This document shows positions 8,388-17,309 of a stretch of DNA of 39,349 nt, in pieces. The DNA lies in contig NZ_FXTH01000023.1 of the NCBI RefSeq assembly GCF_900182555.1, forward strand, positions 1 through 39,349, given 5' to 3'. Position 1 is the first letter of the stretch; each line of letters begins with the position of its first letter. This DNA is from Fodinibius sediminis (GTDB taxonomy: Bacteria > Bacteroidota > Rhodothermia > Balneolales > Balneolaceae). The position numbers and the translations under genes were made by a program. The notes under the pieces were generated by a model. The model had not been told where the DNA came from. It ran no database searches and worked only from the letters and a program-made list of their open reading frames with translations.

Positions 8388-9284
8388 ATGAACATTTTTA
8401 TTTCGGGCGGAACAGGATTTATCGGCGGTTACCTCCGCAGGATGCTGCTGCAGGAGGGACACTTGTTGACGGTGGTTACACGGGATCCTGAGGAATATGA
8501 GAGTGAAACAGCCAAAAATCAACAGTTTGTTTCCTGGGACGACAATATTGCAGAAGAAATGGAGAAATCCGATGCGGTTATCAACCTGGCCGGTGCTTCT
8601 ATTTTTGGTCCCCGGTGGACAGAATCCATCAAAAAACGTATCTATTCGAGCCGTATTGAAAGCACCCGGCAGCTGGTTGAGGCCATAAAAGCTGCTGATA
8701 ATCGGCCGGGGGTCATGGTCTCGGCTTCGGCGGCTAACTACTACGAGGGGCAGGGCGACAAGGTGTTGGATGAATCAGCGAAGAGCGGCGACAATTTTCT
8801 GGCGAAAGTATGCCGGGACTGGGAAGCCGAAGCACAGAAGGTACGATCAGCGGGAGTAAGGCTGGCCATTCCGCGTATTGGCATTGTTCTGGAACGTGAC
8901 GGCGGGGCATTGGAGCAGATGCTAACACCATTCAAGCTATTTGTGGGTGGCCCCATTGGCAGCGGAGAGCAGTATTTCCCCTGGATCCACATGCATGACC
9001 TGTGTCGCGGCCTGCTTTTTGCCACCCAGGAGGAGAGCCTGGAGGGGCCGTTTAACCTGAATGCTCCCAACCCCGTTACAATGCGGGCCTTTGCCGATGA
9101 GTTGGCCTCGCAGCTGAACCGTCCCTCGTTTTTCAGGGTGCCTGAGTTCGCCCTGGAGCTGGTGCTCGGTGAAGCGGCAACATTGATCACGGCGAGCCTG
9201 CGGATGCAGCCCAAAAAATTACAGCAGCACGGTTTTGTCTTCCAGTATGAACTTCTAACGGAGGCACTGGGAGATGTTTTATAG
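8388..9284 (+). CDS. TIGR01777-family NAD(P)-binding oxidoreductase (YfcH-like)
   Basis: A 298-aa extended short-chain dehydrogenase/epimerase-like protein. It begins with the Rossmann motif GGTGFIGGYL (7-16), followed by VINLAGASIFGPRWTESIKKRIYSSRIEST and FPWIHMHDLCRG, which are the family hallmarks. The C-terminal part (FNLNAPNPVTMRAFADEL, then LGEAATLITASLRMQPKKLQQHGF) corresponds to the DUF1731 tail. The substrate of this family is unknown, and it acts in the cytoplasm. It lies alone between the DoxX-like gene and the fix cluster, convergent with fixX. Confidence 0.92.
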   Translation: MNIFISGGTGFIGGYLRRMLLQEGHLLTVVTRDPEEYESETAKNQQFVSWDDNIAEEMEKSDAVINLAGASIFGPRWTESIKKRIYSSRIESTRQLVEAIKAADNRPGVMVSASAANYYEGQGDKVLDESAKSGDNFLAKVCRDWEAEAQKVRSAGVRLAIPRIGIVLERDGGALEQMLTPFKLFVGGPIGSGEQYFPWIHMHDLCRGLLFATQEESLEGPFNLNAPNPVTMRAFADELASQLNRPSFFRVPEFALELVLGEAATLITASLRMQPKKLQQHGFVFQYELLTEALGDVL

Positions 9285-9346
9285 CCCCTGGCATAAATAC
9301 GGGAACAATAGATGGGCAGCTTGTACACGCTCTGCCCGGAAGAGGT

Positions 9347-9649
9347 CTATCCATAGTTCCAGGTGATGCCTCGGCCGATTTCCGGATCCGGGTAATTCCA
9401 GTCTACTGCGCCCTGGTCACAGGCATACATACAGGTGCCGCATTCAATACAATCTTCTACCTGAAAATGAACCCTGCCGTTGTCGTCCATCGTGTAGCAG
9501 TTGGCCGGGCAAACATAAGTGGTACACTTGTGGGGACAGACGGAGTTGCAAATATCCGTATCCACTTTAATGTGGGGTTTGATGTCTGATTTTGCCTGGT
9601 TTCGATAGCTGACCAGGCCCAGTCGTTCGGAAAGATTAAGCAGCTTCAT
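9347..9649 (-). CDS. fixX: FixX-type ferredoxin-like protein
   Basis: A 100-aa iron-sulfur protein that passes electrons between FixC and its partners. It has nine cysteines: Cys34, 38, 42, 47 and 51, then Cys67, 70, 73 and 77. The latter are CxxCxxCxxxC, a [4Fe-4S] ligand set. The first five could hold a second cluster, as reported for FixX of other organisms. The residue after Cys77 is Asp rather than the common Pro. The C-terminal motif GAVDWNYPDPEIGRGITWNYG is typical for FixX. It overlaps fixC by four bases (9646-9649), so the pair is translated together. Confidence 0.93.
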   Translation of the reverse strand: MKLLNLSERLGLVSYRNQAKSDIKPHIKVDTDICNSVCPHKCTTYVCPANCYTMDDNGRVHFQVEDCIECGTCMYACDQGAVDWNYPDPEIGRGITWNYG

Positions 9650-10971
9650 AGTGATTTTCCTCCTTTAAATCCTAATTTAATTAAATCCCAGTAGGAAGAA
9701 TGCTTTTTGACCGATTCTGCAAACAGCCTGCGTGATTTCCGGGTCGGTTTACTGTCGATGGTAAAGAATTTCCGACCGAAGTCACAGACCAGATTGGGAA
9801 TATCCCGGAACATTTCAGGGCTGTGCAGCATATGGACAGCATCCTGGAACTGGTTGATATCTTTCATCACGTAGGTTTCATCGAGTTTCCGCCGGTATTC
9901 CTGCAGGGTCTGGCTCGAAAAGTCTCCTTTTTTCTTTGCATGGATGATGGTTTCAGCACCAAGAATTCCCGAACGCATGGCAAAATCCATGCCCTGTATT
10001 GCCTTGCCCGCATTCATCAACAGGTTGGCTGCCTCGCCACAGAGCAATAAGCCATCCTTGTACAGTGCTTTGGGCATCACTTGCTTGTCGCCGGAGGAGA
10101 CCACATGGGCCGAATATTCCACTACTTCACCTCCCCGGATGGTATCCTGAATCACCGGATGGTTTTTGAATTGGTTAAGCAAATCGTGTGGGCTTTTTTC
10201 CTTTTCGCGCATGTCTCTGATACCTGCTACCAATCCAAGTGAGACGGTATCGCGATTGGTATAAAGAAACCCCCCGCCCTCCACGCCATCGGTAGCATAT
10301 CCGATGAACTCATTTGACATGCCGCTGAGTCCGTTGAGCTGAAACCGATCTTCCAGCACTTTCTGATCCAGGCGGATTACCTCCTTGATGCCGGTGAGCA
10401 TGTGGTCGGCCGGTACATAATCATCCTGTAAGCCTGCTTGGCGAGTGAGCAGATTGTTCACGCCTTCAGCAATGATGACGCTGTCTGCATGGAATTCTTC
10501 CTCTCCCGTGCGGATGCCCGTGGCTTTATCATCTTCCATGAGCACCTCATCCACCTTGATACTGGTGGCAATGAACGATTCCATGGCAAAATCACTATCG
10601 TCGATGGCTTCCTGCACCTTATCAGCCAGCCAGCGGTCAAACCTGGAGCGCAGTACCACAACCCCCGAGTAGGGGGGAGCATTGAAATGGGACGATTTGA
10701 AATCGATGGAAAAGGTTGACTCCCGGTCCATGAAGGTAAGACGTCGGTGATTGATGTAGCGTTCCCATCCGCCATCTTCCTCCTTCCAGTATTCGGGAAC
10801 CAACCTGGCCAGATCGCTGCCCCACAGTACGCCCCCGGAAACGTTTTTTGAACCAGCGAAGTCGCCCTTCTCGATGAGCAAAAACTTCATATTGTTTCGG
10901 GCCAAAATCATGGCTGCCGCCAAACCGGCAATGCCTGCTCCTACAATGATACAGTCAAATTTTTCGTCCAT
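9646..10971 (-). CDS. fixC: FixC-like FAD-dependent electron-transfer flavoprotein quinone oxidoreductase
   Basis: Together with FixX this flavoprotein takes electrons from the FixAB flavoprotein and reduces quinone at the membrane. The 441-aa protein opens with IIVGAGIAGLAAAMILAR (GxGxxG at 11-16) and has the VSGGVLWGSDLARLVPEYW segment and the C-terminal GKAIQGMDFAMRSG region of the ETF-QO family. Single-chain ETF-QO proteins are longer because the ferredoxin is fused; here it is separate, as in FixCX. An open frame runs up to 11013, but that codon is TTG, and the ATG at 10971 directly precedes the Rossmann fold, so it is used. It is the third gene of fixABCX. Confidence 0.93.
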   Translation of the reverse strand: MDEKFDCIIVGAGIAGLAAAMILARNNMKFLLIEKGDFAGSKNVSGGVLWGSDLARLVPEYWKEEDGGWERYINHRRLTFMDRESTFSIDFKSSHFNAPPYSGVVVLRSRFDRWLADKVQEAIDDSDFAMESFIATSIKVDEVLMEDDKATGIRTGEEEFHADSVIIAEGVNNLLTRQAGLQDDYVPADHMLTGIKEVIRLDQKVLEDRFQLNGLSGMSNEFIGYATDGVEGGGFLYTNRDTVSLGLVAGIRDMREKEKSPHDLLNQFKNHPVIQDTIRGGEVVEYSAHVVSSGDKQVMPKALYKDGLLLCGEAANLLMNAGKAIQGMDFAMRSGILGAETIIHAKKKGDFSSQTLQEYRRKLDETYVMKDINQFQDAVHMLHSPEMFRDIPNLVCDFGRKFFTIDSKPTRKSRRLFAESVKKHSSYWDLIKLGFKGGKSL

Positions 10972-11064
10972 GTTATTGCGGCTTTGAGGTTGAAGGTTGG
11001 AAATACTGAACAACTGGCCGCGGGGATTACACCATACCCGTGGCAGCCCGGTTCACTCCGGCCG

Positions 11065-12039
11065 TCAGGATGCTATTTTTTTCAGCTCGTCAATAAACGG
11101 CGGGAGCACGTCGTACAGATCCCCGACGATGCCATAATCAGCTATGTCGAAAATGGGGGCGTCGGGGTCTTTGTTGATGGCTACAATGACTTTGCTGCTG
11201 GCCATACCCGCAACGTGCTGGATGGCACCCGAGATACCTACGGCAATATAGAGCTGCGGTGAAACCACTTTCCCGGTCTGCCCGATTTGAAGACTGGGAT
11301 CCATAACCCCGGCCTCTGTTAGAGCACGCGAAGCACCCACACCGGCATTGAGGACGTCAGCCAGCTCCGAGATCAGCTGCTGACCCTTCTCATCCTTGGC
11401 CCCGCGTCCGGCTGCAACAATGGTTTCAGCCTCCGAGAGGTCGATGGTATCACCCGAAGAGCTGATGATCTCCTCCAGGGTGGCCCTCAGGTCTTGATCA
11501 TCGACACTAAAATCGATTTCAATAACTTCTGCATCGGATGCCTGTTCTTCCAGATCATAAGAGCCCGATCGGACGGAAACAAGAATCATGTCGCCCCGGG
11601 CTTCATTCTCCGAAAGAATTTTGGCTGCCATCACTGGTCGTGTGGCCCTGATGCCCTCTTCGGTGAGCTCAAAGGTTGAAACATCAGACAGTACTGCAGC
11701 TTCCTCTCGTGCGGCCAGTGCCCCCAGGATATCCTTGGTGCTTTCCGTGGAGGCGAAAGCAACCAGGGAGGGATCGGCCTGTTCAATGACTTTTTCCAGG
11801 GCTTTGAGCAAGGGTGCATTGAGGTGATTCTTGAAGACGGGATTTTCAACCGTATATATTTTTGATGGCCCGTATTGCTGAACCTGCCCGGTATAGCGGG
11901 AAGCTTCGGCATCAATAATTACGGCTTCGACCTGGTGGCCATGCTGTTCGGCCTGCCGGCGCAGGTGAGATAAAACCTCCAGGGATGAACGCTTAATTTT
12001 GCCATCGCTGATCGCTATGTGTGTAAGTAGTGTGCTCAT
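11065..12039 (-). CDS. fixB: Electron transfer flavoprotein, alpha subunit (FixB/EtfA)
   Basis: The 324-aa alpha subunit binds the FAD that shuttles electrons from acyl-CoA dehydrogenases or other donors. The FAD-binding C-terminal domain carries GQTGKVVSPQLYIAVGISGAIQH, with GQTGK at 253-257 and SGAIQH at 270-275, and ends with the typical DYGIVGDLYDVLP. The N-terminal half resembles the nucleotide-like domain. It lies 57 bp after fixA and 93 bp before fixC on the minus strand. Whether this ETF is a simple shuttle or a bifurcating FixAB cannot be told from what I can see. The fixCX pair next door makes both possible. Confidence 0.95.
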   Translation of the reverse strand: MSTLLTHIAISDGKIKRSSLEVLSHLRRQAEQHGHQVEAVIIDAEASRYTGQVQQYGPSKIYTVENPVFKNHLNAPLLKALEKVIEQADPSLVAFASTESTKDILGALAAREEAAVLSDVSTFELTEEGIRATRPVMAAKILSENEARGDMILVSVRSGSYDLEEQASDAEVIEIDFSVDDQDLRATLEEIISSSGDTIDLSEAETIVAAGRGAKDEKGQQLISELADVLNAGVGASRALTEAGVMDPSLQIGQTGKVVSPQLYIAVGISGAIQHVAGMASSKVIVAINKDPDAPIFDIADYGIVGDLYDVLPPFIDELKKIAS

Positions 12040-12096
12040 ATTGAAATGATATATTGGATGTTAGGAAATTCGATGCTTGAAGGCCTCTGGTGGTGA

Positions 12097-12864
12097 CTAA
12101 ACAACATTGGCCTCTTCGTCAAGGAGCCGGGCAACTTGGCGGGCTGTCTCTTCCGGTTCGCCTTCAAACTTCTGTCCTGCTTCGCGTTTCGGCTTTTCCC
12201 GGTATCCGGTCACCGCTGTTTTGGCTTCAAGGGCGCTTTCATCAATCTCCAGCGCGTCCAGTGCAATGGTTTCCATCGGTTTGCGCTTCGATTGCATGAT
12301 CCCCTTGAGGCTGGGAATACGTGGTTCATTCATGTCGTTGGAACAGCTGACCAGGCAGGGAAGGGGAAGGGCAATAAGTTCCTGTCCAGCGTCACCCTGC
12401 CGTTTTACTCTAAGCTGACCGTTCTGGGCACTGAGTGCCACGGCATTGGTGCTGTAGGGCAGGTCCAGATGTTCGGCAAGCATGCTTCCCGTTAGCCCGG
12501 CATCGGTATCCTGAGACTGTTTGCCGCAGGAGATGACATCGTAGTCCTTGTCTTCAAAAAAGGAGGCCAGGATGCTGGCATAGACGGATGAATCGTAGCT
12601 TTCCTCACGGGTCTCAATATGGGTGGCTTTGTGTGCCCCCATTGCCAGCGCCTTTCGAATTGTTTCCTTGGCTTGGTTGGGACCAATCAGTACAACCTCC
12701 ACTTCTCCTCCGTGTTTTTCGGTTAGAACGAGGGCCTCTTCCACGGCGGAGGCATCATAGGCGTTAAGAACGGTGCGGTCGGTGTCCTGGATGAGATTGC
12801 CGTTTTTGATTTGGATTGGAGCGTCTATATCCGGTACCTGTTTGATACAAACATAGAATTTCAT
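12097..12864 (-). CDS. fixA: Electron transfer flavoprotein, beta subunit (FixA/EtfB)
   Basis: The 255-aa beta subunit starts MKFYVCIKQVPD, the hallmark of the family, and has RTVLNAYDASAVEEAL, ALAMGAHKA and ISCGKQSQDTDAGLTGSMLAEHLDLP. The length matches EtfB. In ordinary ETF it carries AMP; in bifurcating ETFs it holds a second FAD. It is the first gene of the minus-strand fixABCX run. The 285-bp gap to the divergent cupin gene (12865-13149) must contain the promoter. It shows no strong consensus, only a loosely matching TGATTTTG on the minus strand near 12915-12922. Confidence 0.95.
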   Translation of the reverse strand: MKFYVCIKQVPDIDAPIQIKNGNLIQDTDRTVLNAYDASAVEEALVLTEKHGGEVEVVLIGPNQAKETIRKALAMGAHKATHIETREESYDSSVYASILASFFEDKDYDVISCGKQSQDTDAGLTGSMLAEHLDLPYSTNAVALSAQNGQLRVKRQGDAGQELIALPLPCLVSCSNDMNEPRIPSLKGIMQSKRKPMETIALDALEIDESALEAKTAVTGYREKPKREAGQKFEGEPEETARQVARLLDEEANVV

Positions 12865-13149
12865 AGGCAGAAAGTTTCGGTTGGAATGGGCTGTCTTGAT
12901 CTTGTTTCAAAATCAATATACAAAACCTGATCTTAAATATTCAGTGGGATACTTTTTCCCAAACGATGGAACCCGTTGGATAAACTGGGGTTCAAATGGT
13001 CAGTCAGGAGGCCCGGTATACGGAATAGGACAACATATTGGGGCAGCGAAGGAGAGAAGCACATTCTATTTTCAATTGGCTTTTTTTGGTTAATCTCTGT
13101 TTCTTCGCCTGCAGGCAACAACAAATATTAGTAACGGAAAAAGGTTTAT

Positions 13150-13653
13150 ATGAGTGACAAAGCACAGACAAATCGCATATATCACGAGGTGGTTCAGGAT
13201 ATTAAACGCCAGGGGTTGACCATTGTTGACAAGGATCGCCAGCGGCCGTGGGGTGGTTTTTTTGTTATTGAGGAACAGCAAGCCCCGGCTTTTGCCGATA
13301 TTTATTTTGACAATCTTTCTGTTGACGATTTAAAAATATCCGGTAAGCTGAGCCCAAAGATATTGATTGTGGAACCCCGAAAACGATTGTCATGGCAATA
13401 TCACCACCGGCGTGCTGAGATATGGAAGGTGGTCCGTGGCCCGGCAGGGGTTATCAGGAGCGATACCGATGAGCAGGGACCTCTTGAGCGGTTTGAAACA
13501 GGAGAAACCATTACCTTGAAGCAGGGCGAACGACACCGGTTGGTGGGGCTTGACAACTGGAGCGTACTGGCGGAAATCTGGCAGCATACCGACCCCGATA
13601 ATCCATCCGATGAGGATGATATTGTTCGCCTGGAAGACGACTTCGGCCGGTAG
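13150..13653 (+). CDS. Mannose-6-phosphate isomerase-like cupin protein
   Basis: A 167-aa single cupin domain similar to the C-terminal isomerase part of bifunctional ManC. The core QRPWGGFFVIEE, then KILIVEPRKRLSWQYHHRRAEIWKVV, carries likely metal ligands Gln83, His85 and Glu90. The end EIWQHTDPDNPSDEDDIVRLEDDFGR is the classic family tail. It would convert mannose-6-phosphate to fructose-6-phosphate, but stand-alone small forms in Bacteroidota relatives are often of unproven substrate. It has no ManC nucleotidyltransferase domain. A link to the DPM1-like glycosyltransferase at 1379 is possible but not shown by proximity. Confidence 0.85.
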   Translation: MSDKAQTNRIYHEVVQDIKRQGLTIVDKDRQRPWGGFFVIEEQQAPAFADIYFDNLSVDDLKISGKLSPKILIVEPRKRLSWQYHHRRAEIWKVVRGPAGVIRSDTDEQGPLERFETGETITLKQGERHRLVGLDNWSVLAEIWQHTDPDNPSDEDDIVRLEDDFGR

Positions 13654-14102
13654 GCAAGCGCCCCGGGTATATAGCCGGTCATTGGAGTAAGGCAGGTAGC
13701 TTCCATCATGATACCATAGGAGACGGCCCCGACCAGCTTTCTGCCTGGGCAGGGACGGCTCTTCTCGCGGGGATTGGAATAAGGATAGGTGCCGGAATCC
13801 ATGAGATCGGTTGAGTTCCTTGGTATAAATGATTGGAGTACAAGTTTTGTTAGGGTGTTAAACCGTTGACCGGAAGGTTGCAGGGGATTGCCTGTGGCAT
13901 CCAGAAAAATTTTAATCTTAATCCTCTGCTTTCTACATTGTAGATGGGCTTATGCATAGCGTTATTGACTGTACGGGTCGGCAGGATGAAGTGCCTTCTG
14001 GTATCTGCGTTATTCATAGGTAATATAATATTGCGGCAAGCAGTTGCTAATGTATGTGCTTTTGGGTAGACGGTATCATCATTTAAAATAAAATTATCTG
14101 TC
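13654..14102. other. Non-coding stretch between cupin and GWxTD genes
   Basis: A 449-bp gap. Two minus-strand open frames cross it (13401-13802 and 13850-14104), but neither has a recognisable family, a ribosome binding site, or codon usage resembling the neighbours. I saw no tRNA, structural RNA signature, clear terminator after the cupin gene, or strong promoter. The last 60 bases before 14103 are AT-rich and presumably hold the promoter of the GWxTD gene. Confidence 0.55.
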
Positions 14103-15515
14103 ATGGACCGTACAAGTCAATATATCTTACTCTTCTTTGCTGCTGTGCTTGCTTCCTGCAGCACCTCCCGGAATCTGAACATAGAACGGGGAACGGGGTA
14201 CAATTTCAGGGCCGGCCATCCCGAGTTTCGCACTTCGGCTTTTGGCTTTGTGGATGAGGAAAACAAGACGATGCTTGAAATTACCGCAGAAATTGTGAAG
14301 GGAAGTCTTATTTACAAGGAAGAGAATGATACACTGCAGGCTCATATTTCCATTGAATACCAGGTACAGGATCTGGAAAATTCAAATAATATTCTGGTTT
14401 CAAATCAGCTTGAACAGACAGTCAAGAGCACCGATGAGGCTGTTACTTCTACCCGGGAAGCCCTTGATCTGAGTTTCACTCATGCCGTGGAGCCCAGCCG
14501 GTACCGGGTTTTGGTCAGCATTACGGATCTTAATACCAATAAAAACATCACGCAATCGGTAGAGACGGCAATACCGGAGACCCAGCAGGGGGAGTACAAT
14601 TTATCAAACATCCAGATGTTTGGGAAAATTAACGGGAAAGAGGGGTGGGAGCCCATGAGTACTTACGACGTGAAGGGCAAAGTGGACTCTCTTCAGTTTG
14701 TCTTCCAGGTTATCAGTCCCCGTTCAGACAAGCGGATGCAAATACGCTCGCGATTGATCCAGTTTGAATCGGATACCAGTTATCCACGGCCCATGCACTA
14801 TGCCAATTACAGTCCCTCTTCCATTGAATACAAGGGTATTGATTATGATGAGGAGACGGAGCTGCAATCCAGCCAGCGTATTTTGACCGATTACAGCAGT
14901 ACCTACATTGAATACAGGTTTGCCAACCCGGGCCGGGGAAACTACCGTTTTGAAGTCAATGCCCAGCGCGGAGAGGAGGAAGAACTGTTTAAAGCCCGTG
15001 ATTTCGGCGTAAAAAGTAAAAATTATCCCGCGGTTGGATCCGCAAGGGAGCTGGCCCGTCCCCTGATTTATCTGATGGGCGAGGGTGACCATGAAGACCT
15101 GATGGCGATAACCGACCCCGATTCTTTAAAAAAAGAGGTGGACCGGTTCTGGCTGAAAAATATAGGAAATACCAACGAGGCGCGGCAGGTCATTGAGATG
15201 TACTACCAGCGTGTGGAGGAAGCCAACAAGCAGTTTTCCAACTTCAAGGAAGGCTGGAAAACCGATCTGGGAATGATCTATGTGATGTTCGGGGCGCCCT
15301 GGTACACGGAAGATCATCTCAAGGAACTGATATGGTACTATTCCTATAACCACAGCGACCCGGAGTATTCCTATTACTTCAATCAGCCCAAACTGAAAAA
15401 TCGCTACTTCCCCTTTTACCATTTCATCCTGCGGCGAAGCAACTACTACTATACGGTACAGTACCAGCAGCGGCGCCTATGGCTGTCGGGGCGAATACTC
15501 ACGCGACAGATTTAA
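14103..15515 (+). CDS. GWxTD domain-containing lipoprotein
   Basis: A 470-aa envelope protein. The N-terminus is a lipoprotein signal peptide with lipobox VLASC (Cys19). The C-terminal third carries the GWxTD motif (GWKTD at 384-388) within EANKQFSNFKEGWKTDLGMIYVMFGAPW, followed by many aromatic residues (YYSYN, YYFNQ). The domain is common in Bacteroidota, Gemmatimonadota and relatives, but its molecular role is not established. The middle part looks like an all-beta domain. The residue after Cys19 is Ser, without an acidic stretch, so there is no clear surface-export signal. It stands alone, followed by a 281-bp gap. Confidence 0.92.
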   Translation: MDRTSQYILLFFAAVLASCSTSRNLNIERGTGYNFRAGHPEFRTSAFGFVDEENKTMLEITAEIVKGSLIYKEENDTLQAHISIEYQVQDLENSNNILVSNQLEQTVKSTDEAVTSTREALDLSFTHAVEPSRYRVLVSITDLNTNKNITQSVETAIPETQQGEYNLSNIQMFGKINGKEGWEPMSTYDVKGKVDSLQFVFQVISPRSDKRMQIRSRLIQFESDTSYPRPMHYANYSPSSIEYKGIDYDEETELQSSQRILTDYSSTYIEYRFANPGRGNYRFEVNAQRGEEEELFKARDFGVKSKNYPAVGSARELARPLIYLMGEGDHEDLMAITDPDSLKKEVDRFWLKNIGNTNEARQVIEMYYQRVEEANKQFSNFKEGWKTDLGMIYVMFGAPWYTEDHLKELIWYYSYNHSDPEYSYYFNQPKLKNRYFPFYHFILRRSNYYYTVQYQQRRLWLSGRILTRQI

Positions 15516-15796
15516 GCCGGCATTCCTACTGGCCCGGTAGGTAGCAAGCTGCAGAGATCCCGGGGACAATGGATTCGTGGAAGTCCCGCCCGGGTGAGTC
15601 GTCTAACCCTGTACTGGGTCTGTGATTTATTTTACGGCAGTATTTTGCGTGTGCTTTTTTAAAACTTTCCAGATATCGTTTCCAAATTATATTTCATACA
15701 TTAAAGCGCTTTCATTTGGTGGTTAACTGTGTTGTTAAAACAGTAGTCACAAGCGTTAGAAGATGAATCTATAACTATGGAAAGATCAGATAGTAG

Positions 15797-17230
15797 ATGA
15801 ATACAGGCGAACGACGGACAAAAATTGTTTGTACCCTGGGACCCAGCAGCAATTCCGAAGAGAAAATAGATGCGCTGGTACGCAACGGTATGAACGTGGC
15901 GCGCATAAATTTTTCGCATGGTACGCACGAGCAGCACGCAGAGGTCATAAAAAGATTGCGGAAGATAGCTGACCGGTACGAGGTCAGTTTACCCATTTTG
16001 GCCGACTTGCAGGGACCTAAAATCCGGGTTGGCATGATGAAGGATGGAGGACAGCCGGTCACGGAAAACGATTACCTGACCATAACTACAGAAAATATTG
16101 AGGGTACCTCTGAGCGTATTCCCGTTGATTATCCGAACCTGGTGCAGGATGCTTCGGAAGGCAACCGTATTTTAATTGATGACGGGCTTCTTGAGCTGAA
16201 AGTGATTAAAAAGAATGAGGACAGCCTGGTAGCCCAGGTGGTGGTAGGGGGGCTGTTAAAGTCGCGCAAGGGCGTCAATTTGCCGGATGTGGATATCAGC
16301 ATGTCTTCACTGACTGAGAAGGATGTCAAAGACCTGGAGTTTGCCGCCGCGAAGGGTGTAGATTACTTCGCCATGTCGTTTGTCCGCTCGGCCGGTGACA
16401 TACAGGATGTGATTTCAAGAGTCCGGGCCGAGGGATCCAATGCCGGCATTATCGCCAAGATTGAGAAACCGGAGGCTATTGAGGTCATAGATGATATTAT
16501 AGAGGAATCGAACGGTATCATGGTTGCACGGGGCGACCTGGGCATTGAAATTGCGAGCGAGAAGGTGCCACTGGTACAGAAGATGATTATTGACAAGTGC
16601 CGAAAAGCGGGCAAGCCGGTGATTACAGCTACCCAGATGCTCGAATCAATGGTGGAGAACGCGCGTGCGACGCGAGCTGAAAGTTCTGATGTGGCGAATG
16701 CCGTACTGGACGGCACCGATGCGGTGATGCTGTCGGGCGAGACGGCCGCGGGGAAATACCCGGTCGAGGCGATCAAGACGATGGATAAAATCTGTCGATC
16801 CATAGAGAAAAATGCCCCGGATATGTACCGCAGCCTCGATTACCGTCAGCCGGAATGGAAAGAGAAGCAGATTATAGAGTCACTGGCCCATTCATGCGTT
16901 GTGCTGGCCGATAACGTGGAAGCCCGGGTGATCAGTACGATAACACACTCGGGAACCACGGCCCGGCGAATTGCCAAGTTTCGCCCCCGGGTTCCCCTCG
17001 TTGCCTTTACGGAAAGCGATGAGGTGCGTCGACAGCTGGGACTGGTATGGGGCGTGCAGCCCGTGAAGATCGATGAGATCTTTGATACCGACGAGAGCGT
17101 GCGTATGATGGAGGATTACCTGAAAGCCCACGGGCTTGCACAGGTGGGTGAGCGGGTGATCATTGCCACGGGCATGCCCATCGCCAAGAAAGGACGAACG
17201 AATATGATCAAGATCAGTACGATTGAGTAG
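15797..17230 (+). CDS. pyk: Pyruvate kinase
   Basis: Catalyses PEP + ADP to pyruvate + ATP in glycolysis. The 477-aa protein has the standard start RRTKIVCTLGPSS and MNVARINFSHG, the active-site signature IIAKIEKPEAIEV with the catalytic Lys221 and metal ligand Glu223, and downstream MVARGDLGIEI, ITATQMLESM and MLSGETAAGKYPVEAI. It has the A, B and C domains but no extra C-terminal PEP-utilising domain. The start ATG at 15797 fits the family. The gene is monocistronic on the plus strand, and its 3' neighbour on the minus strand is convergent. Confidence 0.97.
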   Translation: MNTGERRTKIVCTLGPSSNSEEKIDALVRNGMNVARINFSHGTHEQHAEVIKRLRKIADRYEVSLPILADLQGPKIRVGMMKDGGQPVTENDYLTITTENIEGTSERIPVDYPNLVQDASEGNRILIDDGLLELKVIKKNEDSLVAQVVVGGLLKSRKGVNLPDVDISMSSLTEKDVKDLEFAAAKGVDYFAMSFVRSAGDIQDVISRVRAEGSNAGIIAKIEKPEAIEVIDDIIEESNGIMVARGDLGIEIASEKVPLVQKMIIDKCRKAGKPVITATQMLESMVENARATRAESSDVANAVLDGTDAVMLSGETAAGKYPVEAIKTMDKICRSIEKNAPDMYRSLDYRQPEWKEKQIIESLAHSCVVLADNVEARVISTITHSGTTARRIAKFRPRVPLVAFTESDEVRRQLGLVWGVQPVKIDEIFDTDESVRMMEDYLKAHGLAQVGERVIIATGMPIAKKGRTNMIKISTIE

Positions 17231-17309
17231 TGGTTTCGACATGATACAAAAGCATGGACGATACCAGGGGGCGAGAGAGGACGGCCGGGATGTCGTTATG
17301 TAGTGGTTT

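Noticed and set aside
9314-9337. Inverted GGGCAG/CTGCCC between the TIGR01777 gene and fixX as a bidirectional terminator
   Set aside because: The stem is 6 bp with a long loop and no T-tract on either side; it may be chance.
13401-14104. Minus-strand frames of 133 and 84 aa around the gap 13654-14102
   Set aside because: The first overlaps the real cupin gene; neither has a ribosome binding site, a domain or natural composition. The gap is better described as non-coding.
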